Positions 51,771 through 59,273 of a stretch of DNA of 64,000 nt are shown here, in pieces (the first letter of the stretch is position 1; each line of letters begins with the position of its first letter). Both the position numbers and the translations under genes were made by a program. The stretch is from an uncultured beta proteobacterium (GTDB taxonomy: Bacteria; Pseudomonadota; Gammaproteobacteria; Burkholderiales; SG8-39), in the NCBI GenBank assembly GCA_903859155.1, contig CAIOLO010000037.1:1-64000 (forward strand), written 5' to 3'. Below the pieces are notes generated by a model, which was not told the origin of the DNA, did not search any database, and saw only the letters and a list, made by a program, of their open reading frames with translations.

Positions 51771-52847
51771 ATGAAAATTTCTCCGTCCCTGGTCTGGAAG
51801 CTCGAGGGCGATGCCGACGAAACGCTCGATGCCCGCCTCATGCCATTGCTGCGGGCCATTGCCACGTCAAGGTCGCTGTCGGCGGCCACTTCGGAATGCG
51901 GGATTTCCTACCGCTCCGCCTGGGGAATGCTGCGCGATTATCAGCGCAAGCTGGGTGAACCGCTGGTGCTGCTCGAACGCGGCCGGGGAGCGCGCCTGAG
52001 TCCTTCCGGCGAGGTGCTGATGGACCTGGACAATACGGCAAAACGGCGACTGGCCCGCCTCCTGCCCGGACTCGCTGGCGAGGTCAGCTCCACGCCATCC
52101 GGGGAAGATCGTCCTCAGGCGCCGCTGCTGCGTATCGCTGCAAGCCATGACCTGGCGTTGGCAGAGATTGCCAATGGCCTGCCAGGGGCTTTAATACTCC
52201 GTCTCGAACTCTCGTTCATGGGCAGCCTGCATGCATTGAAAGAACTGGCCGAGGGCCGCGCGGATGTCGCCGGCTTCCACGTGCCGATCTCCGGCCGCCC
52301 CGGCTGGGACCGAACGGTATTCCTTCGCGACCTGAGGGAGCGACGTGATCGGCTGATACGCTTCGTCGATCGCGATCAGGGCCTGATCCTCTCACGCGGC
52401 AATCGCTCAAAAGTCGTAAGTCTTCGCGACATCGCCGAGCAGGGCTTGCGGTTCATCAATCGCCAGCGCGGGTCGGGCACCCGGTTGCTGGTCGATCAAA
52501 TGCTCGCCGATGACAAGATCAGGCAGTCCGATATCAAAGGGTACGGCAAGGAGGAATTTACGCATCGGGCGGTTGCCGCAACGGTGGCCTCGGGCGGAGC
52601 AGACGCAGGATTCGGCCTGCGCGCCGCCGCCGCCGAATACCGGCTCGCTTTTGTTCCGCTGGTGCGAGAACGCTATTTTCTCGCAGTACGCGCAAAGGCC
52701 CTGGAGACCGCCGAAGTCGCCCGCATGATTGAGATGCTGCGAAGCCCGGCATTTGCAAAAATCGTGCACAAGCTCCCCGGCTACACGGCCGAGGCCGCCG
52801 GTACCATTTGCGGCATCGATGCCATTGCGGCCGCCGGCAAAGGGTGA
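51771..52847 (+). CDS. ModE-like HTH regulator with substrate-binding-protein-like effector domain
   Basis: 358 residues. The N-terminal ~100 residues are a ModE/LysR-type winged HTH (LRAIATSRSLSAATSECGIS, then YRSAWGMLRDYQRKLGEPLV and LERGRGARLSPSG). The rest (about 120-350) is a PBP-like domain (PF12727 type; GSLHALKELAEGRADVAGFH, INRQRGSGTRLLVDQML, DAGFGLRAAAAEYRLAFVPL) rather than the two Mop domains of E. coli ModE. Divergent from tupBCA with paired operator-like sites, it is the likely tungstate/molybdate sensor. No Shine-Dalgarno is visible before ATG 51771. Confidence 0.88.
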   Translation: MKISPSLVWKLEGDADETLDARLMPLLRAIATSRSLSAATSECGISYRSAWGMLRDYQRKLGEPLVLLERGRGARLSPSGEVLMDLDNTAKRRLARLLPGLAGEVSSTPSGEDRPQAPLLRIAASHDLALAEIANGLPGALILRLELSFMGSLHALKELAEGRADVAGFHVPISGRPGWDRTVFLRDLRERRDRLIRFVDRDQGLILSRGNRSKVVSLRDIAEQGLRFINRQRGSGTRLLVDQMLADDKIRQSDIKGYGKEEFTHRAVAATVASGGADAGFGLRAAAAEYRLAFVPLVRERYFLAVRAKALETAEVARMIEMLRSPAFAKIVHKLPGYTAEAAGTICGIDAIAAAGKG

Positions 52848-52957
52848 AGTGCGTCATAGCCCGGACCGGGTGTCAGGCGGTGTACCGATTAGAGCTGCGA
52901 AGCCCGCCTTTGTTTCGCTAATGCATGGCGTTTCCCTGCAGCGACGGCCGGCGCCAA

Positions 52958-53028
52958 TACCGGTATCCCGGTACTGAAAATTACCTTGTGCCGGGGATTT
53001 TTTTCCCCCGAAGCAACGACTACATTGA
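52958..53028 (+). promoter_or_regulatory. Redox-region promoter element, copy B
   Basis: TACC-GG-TATCCCGGTACTGAAAAT then TACC, CCGGGGATTTTTTT, and CAACGACTACATTGA. TACC to TATCCC is 6 nt and TATCCC to TACATT is 57 nt, the same as copy A. It precedes the 53-aa peptide gene at 53086 and the histidine-kinase gene. Copy B has an extra GGTA immediately after the first TACC, making a partial tandem palindrome. Confidence 0.7.
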
Positions 53029-53085
53029 TCCATGTGACGGAGGAGAAGAAAAACGTTTTGCCAAATGTTCTTGATGGGAGCGATG

Positions 53086-53247
53086 ATGAAAAACAAACCT
53101 GCTGATTACTCTCTCTACGAAATACCCGAGCTCGACGACAGTGAATTTTCGCTTTCGGTGTCCCCGTGCCCCCGATTCGAGGATCTCAACGACATCGGGG
53201 AAATAGGCGATTCATTTTCAATCGGCCTGGGCCCTGTTGAAGAATAG
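53086..53247 (+). CDS. Small acidic protein of unknown function
   Basis: 53 residues, strongly acidic, starting MKNKPADYSLYEIPELDDSE and ending SFSIGLGPVEE, with one Cys in SVSPCPRFEDL. No signal peptide or membrane segment. GGGAG lies 5 nt before ATG 53086; in-frame ATGs at 53083, 53074 and 53065 are alternatives. It lies between promoter element B and the sensor kinase gene on the same strand, so it is probably transcribed. The length, acidity and repeated D/E-x-[FYI] rhythm recall precursor or anti-regulator peptides, but I recognise no family. Confidence 0.55.
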   Translation: MKNKPADYSLYEIPELDDSEFSLSVSPCPRFEDLNDIGEIGDSFSIGLGPVEE

Positions 53248-53369
53248 GCCGAGCCCCCCTTTGAGAATTTTGGAGATATTCCATCGTCGATCAAGCCTTG
53301 GAGCGGACGGCCCCACATAAAACCCGCGGGCGCATGCGAAGTGCCAGACAGCGGTACACTCGTGAAGCC

Positions 53370-55085
53370 ATGCCTGCCCTGTTTGCCGATAGCCAAGCCA
53401 AGTCGTCGATAGCGATTATTTTCACCGCTCTGGCGTTGGCCATCGCCGGCGTCGGCTATTATGTTTTCGACTACCAGCGGCAAACCACGGGCCGCGACGC
53501 GGAGCAGCGCCTGGCTGCGATCGCCGAACTCAGAGGGCAGCAGATATCGGCGTGGATCAGCGAACGACAGGCTAACGCGCGGGTGCAAGGCCGGCGCTCC
53601 CTGCTGGCCGGCGAAATCGCACAGTGGCTGGATCGCGGGGCGCCCGAGGGCGCAACTGCGGCGAAAATAAAATCCCAGCTGCTACTGATCGCAAAATCCT
53701 ACGGTTACCGGATAGTCACCCTGGTCGATGCCCAAGGCTATCCGCGACTGAGCACCCTTGACACCCCCGCGATCAGCGGCGTGGAAAGCCGCGCCGCCGC
53801 CGAGGCGATGCGCAGCGGCAATACGGTGGTTTCGGATTTTCACCTTTCGGTCATCAAGCACGAGGGCGAAACAGAACCGGAAATCGATATTCTCGCGCCG
53901 GTCTTTGCAGGTGATGACCGCTCCCCCCCCGTGGGGGCGCTGATTTTCGATATCGACCCGGAGCTTTCCCTGCATCCGCTGATCGAATCCTGGCCCACAC
54001 CCAGCCAGAGCGCCGAAACATTTCTCGTCGAACGGGCGGGAAACCGGGTGAGATATCTAACCGATCTGCGGCACATGAATAGCGCCCAATTCAATCTGAA
54101 TCGGCCGATTGAACAGCCGGATCTGGTCGAATCCATGGGCCTGCGGGGGCAGCAAGGCGTTGTACACGGGGTGGATTACCGTGGCGTGGAGGTACTGGCC
54201 TACTTGCGGCCAATCCCGGATTCGCCCTGGATCATGGTCGCAAAAGTGGACCGGGAGGAAATTTATGCGCCGATCCAGACGCTCGGTAGCGTTACCGCCC
54301 TGATCACGGCAATTTTCATCCTCGCTGCCGCCTTGACGACCATCGCGTGGTCTCATGCGCGGCGGGAGGCGTTGCGCAAGGTTAACAGCGAATTGGAAGA
54401 GCGCGTCCAGTCGCGCACCGCCGAACTCGAGATTTCGCACCAGGAATTGCAGTCGCTGACCGCCGTCCAGGAGTCTTTCCAGGAGGAGGAACGCAAGCGC
54501 ATTGCCCGCGAACTGCACGACGAACTGGCGCAAAAACTCACCGTGCTCAAACTGCAGATAGCGCCCCTGGTTTCGGCGCTGCCTGCGGACGACCCCGGCA
54601 CGGCACGGCAAATACAGGACATGAACATGCTGCTCAACGAGACAATCCGCTCGGTCGGGCGGATTGCCGCCAACCTGCGCCCCGCCGTACTGGACGAACT
54701 GGGCTTGGTGCCCGCCCTGCACGACCTGGTTGAAAACTTCGCCGAGCGCAACAAGGTGGCCTGCGAACTGAGCGTGCACCCGGAGAACCTTACCTTGGAT
54801 AACCGCCTGGTCAGCCCCCTTTACAGAATGGTGCAGGAGTCGCTGACCAATGTCGCCCGCCACGCCGAGGCCACCGAGGTCATGGTATCGCTCCATCAGG
54901 ATCCTGCCGGGAAAATCACCCTGGACATCAATGACAACGGCAAAGGCATCTCCAGCGTCGATCAAAGCATGCGCAAGTCCTTCGGTCTGATCGGGATGCG
55001 TGAACGCGTTGCCGCTCTGGGCGGCGAAATAAACATTCAAAGCCAGCCGGGTGCGGGAACCTCGATAGAGATCTGCATCCCGTAA
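53370..55085 (+). CDS. Sensor histidine kinase, NarX-like HisKA_3 class, with periplasmic sensor domain
   Basis: 571 residues. TM1 about 13-33 (IAIIFTALALAIAGVGYYVF), a ~280-residue periplasmic region of dCache/CHASE type (VVSDFHLSVIKHEGETEPEI then DILAPVF; later GVVHGVDYRGVEVLAYLRPI), TM2 about 307-328, a coiled-coil linker, then HisKA_3 with the phosphoacceptor His in RIARELHDELAQKLTVLKLQ and a HATPase domain (MVQESLTNVARHAEA, INDNGKGISS, GLIGMRERVAALGG). No heme, PAS or Cys sensor motif is evident. ATG 53370 is chosen because TM1 follows closely; 53334 is also possible. It pairs with the response regulator at 55313. Confidence 0.9.
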   Translation: MPALFADSQAKSSIAIIFTALALAIAGVGYYVFDYQRQTTGRDAEQRLAAIAELRGQQISAWISERQANARVQGRRSLLAGEIAQWLDRGAPEGATAAKIKSQLLLIAKSYGYRIVTLVDAQGYPRLSTLDTPAISGVESRAAAEAMRSGNTVVSDFHLSVIKHEGETEPEIDILAPVFAGDDRSPPVGALIFDIDPELSLHPLIESWPTPSQSAETFLVERAGNRVRYLTDLRHMNSAQFNLNRPIEQPDLVESMGLRGQQGVVHGVDYRGVEVLAYLRPIPDSPWIMVAKVDREEIYAPIQTLGSVTALITAIFILAAALTTIAWSHARREALRKVNSELEERVQSRTAELEISHQELQSLTAVQESFQEEERKRIARELHDELAQKLTVLKLQIAPLVSALPADDPGTARQIQDMNMLLNETIRSVGRIAANLRPAVLDELGLVPALHDLVENFAERNKVACELSVHPENLTLDNRLVSPLYRMVQESLTNVARHAEATEVMVSLHQDPAGKITLDINDNGKGISSVDQSMRKSFGLIGMRERVAALGGEINIQSQPGAGTSIEICIP

Positions 55086-55312
55086 GTCGGGCAAGGACCC
55101 GGCTGCCACCCCGGGCCACGCTGCCGCAGCGCAGCACACGCCAGCGCCATGCCCATGGAGAGTCATGACAAGGGCTGGCAGCAGGAATCGTATGCGACCG
55201 AGGGATATTCTGAACAACGCGGCCTTCGCCCCCTGGCAACTCCCCCGGGTCAGAGGAAATCGTGGTGTTTCCTTGGCCACACGCCGGTGGCCGATATGGG
55301 AAAATACCGGCC

Positions 55313-55957
55313 ATGAGTATTCGCATCGTACTTGCCGACGACCACAAGATGATCCTGGCGGCGCTACGCTCGATGCTCGAGAAGGAGAAGGATATTGCCG
55401 TGGTCGGCGATGCCGCCGATGGTGCCGCACTGCTCGAACTGGTTGCGCGCACGGAGCCGGAGATCGCCGTGGTGGATGTGGGCATGCCTGGCATGAATGG
55501 CATCGAGGCGACGCAGCGGCTCATTGCCGGCCGCCCCGGCATCAGGGTCATTGCGCTGTCGGCCTATTCGGACAAGCGCTTCGTCCTGGAAATGCTGAAT
55601 GCGGGCGCCAAGGGGTATCTGATCAAGGCCTCCGCCGGAGACGAACTGCCGCGCGCGATCCGCGCCGTCGCTCAGGGCCAGACCTACCTGTGCCCGGAAG
55701 TCGCCGCCGTCCTCGTCGACGCGGCCCGGGGCAAGAGCATGCTTCAGGTCAACACGGCGGCCAAACTGGGCCGGCGCGAGCTCGAAGTGCTGGTTTTGCT
55801 GGCTGAAGGCAAGAGCTCATCGGTGATCGCAGCCAGGCTGCACATTGCCCCGAGCACGGTCGAGGTACATCGTCGCAACATCATGCGCAAGCTCGATTTG
55901 CACAACGTCGCCGAACTGACCCGTTATGCGATACGCGAGGGACTGACCTCGGCCTGA
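55313..55957 (+). CDS. NarL/FixJ-family response regulator
   Basis: 214 residues. Receiver domain with acidic DD at 9-10 (RIVLADDHKM), phosphoacceptor Asp ~55 (AVVDVGMPGMNG) and Lys in AKGYLIKAS; then a LuxR-type HTH (LGRRELEVLVLLAEGKSSSV, IAPSTVEVHRRNIMRKLDLH). It is the cognate partner of the upstream kinase (227-bp spacer with no clear promoter or terminator). Because NarL-type proteins bind TACC/GGTA-like inverted heptamers, it is the first candidate to bind elements A-C, but this is inference. Confidence 0.92.
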   Translation: MSIRIVLADDHKMILAALRSMLEKEKDIAVVGDAADGAALLELVARTEPEIAVVDVGMPGMNGIEATQRLIAGRPGIRVIALSAYSDKRFVLEMLNAGAKGYLIKASAGDELPRAIRAVAQGQTYLCPEVAAVLVDAARGKSMLQVNTAAKLGRRELEVLVLLAEGKSSSVIAARLHIAPSTVEVHRRNIMRKLDLHNVAELTRYAIREGLTSA

Positions 55958-56026
55958 GTAGCCGGAAGTCCTACCCGGGCGCGACCAGCGCTGCCACCCC
56001 GTGGCCAGCTCCCCGTGAAACCCCAC

Positions 56027-56097
56027 TACCTATATCCCGGTATTGAAATTACCGGGTACAGGGGATTTTTTTTTCACGGGCCAGCAACTACATTCGA
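56027..56097 (+). promoter_or_regulatory. Redox-region promoter element, copy C
   Basis: TACC-TA-TATCCCGGTATTGAAAT then TACCGGG, AGGGGATTTTTTTTT, and CAACTACATTCGA. CCCGGTA-N7-TACCGGG is the most perfect palindrome of the three copies; spacing TATCCC to TACATT is 56 nt. The FNR-family gene starts 99 bp downstream at 56196. Confidence 0.7.
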
Positions 56098-56195
56098 TCA
56101 TCAGGAAAGGCGTAGCGGCTGCTTCGAACAGCGGCCGGGGCGCCGCGAACGCGCACCTTGCCGATTGATTGATGTCATTGAAAACAGGCCCTAGC

Positions 56196-56975
56196 ATGAA
56201 CACCACCGTCTCGTTCACCACCTCCCCGTTGCCATTGCCCACCGCCCCGCGCCAGGTGCCGCTCAGAAACGTCACCAAAATACGCACCAACTGCAGCAAC
56301 TGCAGCCTGCGCAATCTTTGCCTGCCTTGCGGCCTGAAAGGCCGTGACATGGCGCGCGCCGAAGAAGTGGTCTACACGCGCAAACGCGTCAACCGGGGCG
56401 AGAGCCTGTACCGCACGGGAGATCCGTTCCTGTCCCTCTACGCCATCCGCAATGGATTTTTCAAGTCGACCCTGACACTTGCGGACGGGCGCGACCAGGT
56501 TACCGCCTTCCACATGCGAGGCGAGATGCTCGGCATGGACGGCATTGGCGCGGGCGCCCATGAGAGCACCGCAATCGCGCTGGAGGACAGCGAAGTCTGC
56601 GTAATGCCTTACGGGCTGTTGCAACAACTGTCCCGCGACATCCCGGAATTGCAAAACCAGTTTCACAAGGTGATGAGCCGCGAACTGGTGCGCGAGCACG
56701 GCGTCATGATGCTGCTGGGCAGCATGCGCACCAATGAGCGTGTCGCGGCGTTTCTGCTCAATCTGGCCAAACGCCTGGGCGCCTGCGGCTATTCGAGCAA
56801 GCAGTTCCAATTGTGCATGACGCGCCGGGAAATCGGCAGCTACCTGGGTCTGCAACTGGAGACGGTGAGCCGCGCCTTCTCGCAATTCCAGGAAAACGGA
56901 TTCCTCAGCGTACAGCAAAGACAAATTGGCATTCTCGATGTCAACGGATTGCAAACAGCCTTGGGAAAACGATAG
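56196..56975 (+). CDS. FNR-type oxygen-sensing regulator (Crp/Fnr family) with 4Fe-4S cysteines
   Basis: 259 residues. The cluster Cys are C33, C36 and C42 (NCSNCSLRNLC) and C135 (EDSEVCVMP). Each is exactly 13 residues later than C20, C23, C29 and C122 of E. coli FNR, so spacing is conserved over the whole sensor; an extra C45 follows. The cNMP-like barrel spans about 60-150 and the HTH contains LGLQLETVSRAFSQFQ with the FNR-type E-x2-SR, predicting TTGAT-N4-ATCAA targets. ATG 56196 preferred over 56172. Element C precedes it and a rubrerythrin-like gene follows. Confidence 0.93.
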   Translation: MNTTVSFTTSPLPLPTAPRQVPLRNVTKIRTNCSNCSLRNLCLPCGLKGRDMARAEEVVYTRKRVNRGESLYRTGDPFLSLYAIRNGFFKSTLTLADGRDQVTAFHMRGEMLGMDGIGAGAHESTAIALEDSEVCVMPYGLLQQLSRDIPELQNQFHKVMSRELVREHGVMMLLGSMRTNERVAAFLLNLAKRLGACGYSSKQFQLCMTRREIGSYLGLQLETVSRAFSQFQENGFLSVQQRQIGILDVNGLQTALGKR

Positions 56976-57055
56976 CTGAAACATTCGCTTTCCGAGAGAA
57001 ACACCGGCTCAGCGCGGAAAGCAGTTCGGAACGTAACAAATTCCTGGAGAATCAC

Positions 57056-57667
57056 ATGGGCGCCATAGATCTTGACGTTGGTCAACACAAACCCGGGCAA
57101 TGCTTCCAGGGGCTACATCAAACCAATACCGTGCCGGGAGTTTGCTCCGACAGGCGATATGTCTCCCCCGGCGTGCTCTACGCCCACGCGCTGGCCATCG
57201 AGCGCGAGGCAGAGACGCGTTGCCGCGAGTTCGCCGCTTTCATGGCCGGCTGGGGCAATGACGGCACTGCCGACCTTTTCAATCAACTCGCGGCAATTGA
57301 AGCTCAGTACGCCAGTCGCGTAATGAAGAAAAGTGCCGGCATCGAGATTCCCGTCATCGAGTCGGGTGAATTTTCCTGGCTCGACAGCGGCGCACCCGTG
57401 CCCGAGGCACGCGCTTTGGTTTTCAGGACGATGACGCCGCGGCTGGCACTGGAAATTGCGCAAAGTGCCAAGGAGCAGGCCAAGGCATTCTTCCTGCGCG
57501 TATGGGCCGATACGCGCAACGCGGGCGTTCGCGAACTGGCCTCCGAATTGGCGCAGGACGAGGACCTGCAACTCGCATCGGTAAAGGATGCGCTGGCGCG
57601 CCTGCCTCGACCATTGCTGAGCGCTGGAGAGCCGATGGGAGACCCGACCCTGGAACAGCAGTTGTAG
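57056..57667 (+). CDS. Rubrerythrin-like / ferritin-like protein
   Basis: 203 residues, mostly helical, no signal peptide or membrane segment. Helix pattern: YAHALAIEREAETRCREFAA (E...E), LFNQLAAIEAQYASRVMK (ExxY, where rubrerythrin has ExxH), ALEIAQSAKEQAKAFFLRVW, and ASELAQDEDLQLASVKDAL (ExxxDE). This is the order of the rubrerythrin/ferritin-like four-helix bundle, with one usual His ligand replaced, so di-iron peroxidase activity is likely but not certain. No C-terminal rubredoxin. It follows the FNR gene by 80 bp and probably shares element C. ATG 57056 has TGGAGA upstream. Confidence 0.7.
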   Translation: MGAIDLDVGQHKPGQCFQGLHQTNTVPGVCSDRRYVSPGVLYAHALAIEREAETRCREFAAFMAGWGNDGTADLFNQLAAIEAQYASRVMKKSAGIEIPVIESGEFSWLDSGAPVPEARALVFRTMTPRLALEIAQSAKEQAKAFFLRVWADTRNAGVRELASELAQDEDLQLASVKDALARLPRPLLSAGEPMGDPTLEQQL

Positions 57668-57796
57668 CCCCCCCCCCGAGAAGCCAGGCAATCCGGCGCA
57701 ATGGCCTCGGCTGACGATCGCTGCAGGACAAGATCTCAATCCGGATGCGGCAATGCCGGCATCAGTTGCCGCGGCACGGTCCCGCCGTGCCGATCG

Positions 57797-59212
57797 CTAC
57801 CGGCCGCCCGCCAGTGATTTGATCAGGCGCTGGAGAAACTCATTTCCCTCGTACAGGGAGCGCACCGGCAGGCGTTCGTCGAGGCCGTGCACTCCGGAGG
57901 ACTCCGCTTCGCTGAACAGGCCGCTGATTCCATAAGCCGGAATGCCTGCATTACTCAAAAAGCGCGAGTCGGTGGCCCCGGCCGAAAGGGTCGGTACCAG
58001 CGGCACTCCGGGCCACATTTCCGCGGCGATCGCCTCCACCGGCCCGAGAATGCTCTCATCCAGCGGCGCCGGCGGCGACAGCACCGCATCGCCCATCGGC
58101 GTGACCGTGATGCGTTCATTGCCAAGCACGCGCTGCAACGTGCTTTTTACCTCGTCCACCGATTCGCCGGGCAGCACGCGGCAATTGACCACCGCCTGGG
58201 CGCGCTGTGGCAGGGCATTGGTGGCGTGTCCCGCTTCGGCCATGGTGGCCACGCAGGTGCTGCGCAACTGCGCGTTGTACGCGGGATTGCGCGACAGGCG
58301 CGCCATCGCTGCGGCATCGGGAGGTTGCGCGAGGGCGGCCTTCATGTCGGCCGCCACCGGCCCCGTAAGGATCGTCGACATGCGCGCAAAACTGGCGCGC
58401 GTCACCGGCAGCAGCTTCGCCGGAAACTCGAAATCGCCCAGGCGCGCAAGACCCCGTGCCAGGTCGTAGAGCGCGTTGTCGGGGCGCGGTTGCGCGCTGT
58501 GTCCGCCCGGATTGGTCACCTCCAGGCGATAGCTCTGGAATACCTTTTCACCGGCCTGTATCGACAGGCGCACGCGGCGGCCGCTTTTGTCGAACTGCCC
58601 GCCGCCACCCTCGTTCAGCGCGAGGTCCGCATCCAGCAGCGCGCGGTGGTGCTTCAGCAGGTACTCGACGCCGTTGTAGGCTGAGGGAATGATTTCCTCG
58701 TCACAGGTCAACGCCAGGACGAGGTCGCGCTCGGGGCGGTAATTTTCGCTGCGAAAGCGCATCAGGCTGGCAACGAATATGGCTGCCATCGCCTTGTCAT
58801 CGGCCGCGCCGCGCGCGTAAAAATGCCCCTCCTCCTCGACCAGCTTGAAGGGATCGCGCTTCCAGTCCTCGCGCTTCGCCTCGACCACGTCGATATGCGC
58901 GAGCAGCAGCAAGGGCCGTTTCGCCCCGGTCCCGCGCAGCCGCGCGACCAGATTGCCTTTTTTTGGCGCCCCGGGCGGTATCAGCACCTGCACATCCGCC
59001 GCTGGAAAGCCGGCGCCACGCAGGCGTGCGCCCATCGCCTGTGCCGCCTCGGTGCAACTGCCGGCGGAATCGGTGGTGTTGATCTCGACCAGCTCGCGAT
59101 ACACCTCGCGCAACTGGCGCTGCGCCGGGCCCGGCACCGCGTCCTGCGCGAGAGCGCAAGCAACCGCTCCGGCAAACAACAGGAAAGCCATCCACAAATG
59201 TACAACTTTCAT
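57797..59212 (-). CDS. Exported M20-family metallopeptidase
   Basis: 471 residues with a signal peptide (MAFLLFAGAVACALAQDAVP). The M20 zinc site is visible: LLAHIDVVEAKREDWKRDPF (HxD), GAADDKAMAAIFVASL (bridging Asp), LTCDEEIIPSAYNGVEYLLK (catalytic Glu-Glu), then a Bact_dimer insertion (about 220-330) and the last His in SGVHGLDERLPVRSLYEGNE. The long form with the signal peptide resembles PM20D1/carboxypeptidase S-type members acting on N-acyl amino acids or dipeptides. Single-gene unit; the next gene upstream is radA's 3' end. Confidence 0.9.
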   Translation of the reverse strand: MKVVHLWMAFLLFAGAVACALAQDAVPGPAQRQLREVYRELVEINTTDSAGSCTEAAQAMGARLRGAGFPAADVQVLIPPGAPKKGNLVARLRGTGAKRPLLLLAHIDVVEAKREDWKRDPFKLVEEEGHFYARGAADDKAMAAIFVASLMRFRSENYRPERDLVLALTCDEEIIPSAYNGVEYLLKHHRALLDADLALNEGGGGQFDKSGRRVRLSIQAGEKVFQSYRLEVTNPGGHSAQPRPDNALYDLARGLARLGDFEFPAKLLPVTRASFARMSTILTGPVAADMKAALAQPPDAAAMARLSRNPAYNAQLRSTCVATMAEAGHATNALPQRAQAVVNCRVLPGESVDEVKSTLQRVLGNERITVTPMGDAVLSPPAPLDESILGPVEAIAAEMWPGVPLVPTLSAGATDSRFLSNAGIPAYGISGLFSEAESSGVHGLDERLPVRSLYEGNEFLQRLIKSLAGGR

Positions 59213-59273
59213 AAAATAATATCCATATATAGCTTAAGTTTTTTAACTATTTAAATACCATTTATGGTCTTTA

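Noticed and set aside
56164-56180. TTGATTGATGTCATT near the FNR start as an autoregulatory FNR box
   Set aside because: The second half-site (GTCAT) matches ATCAA poorly and it lies inside the presumed leader, too weak to list.
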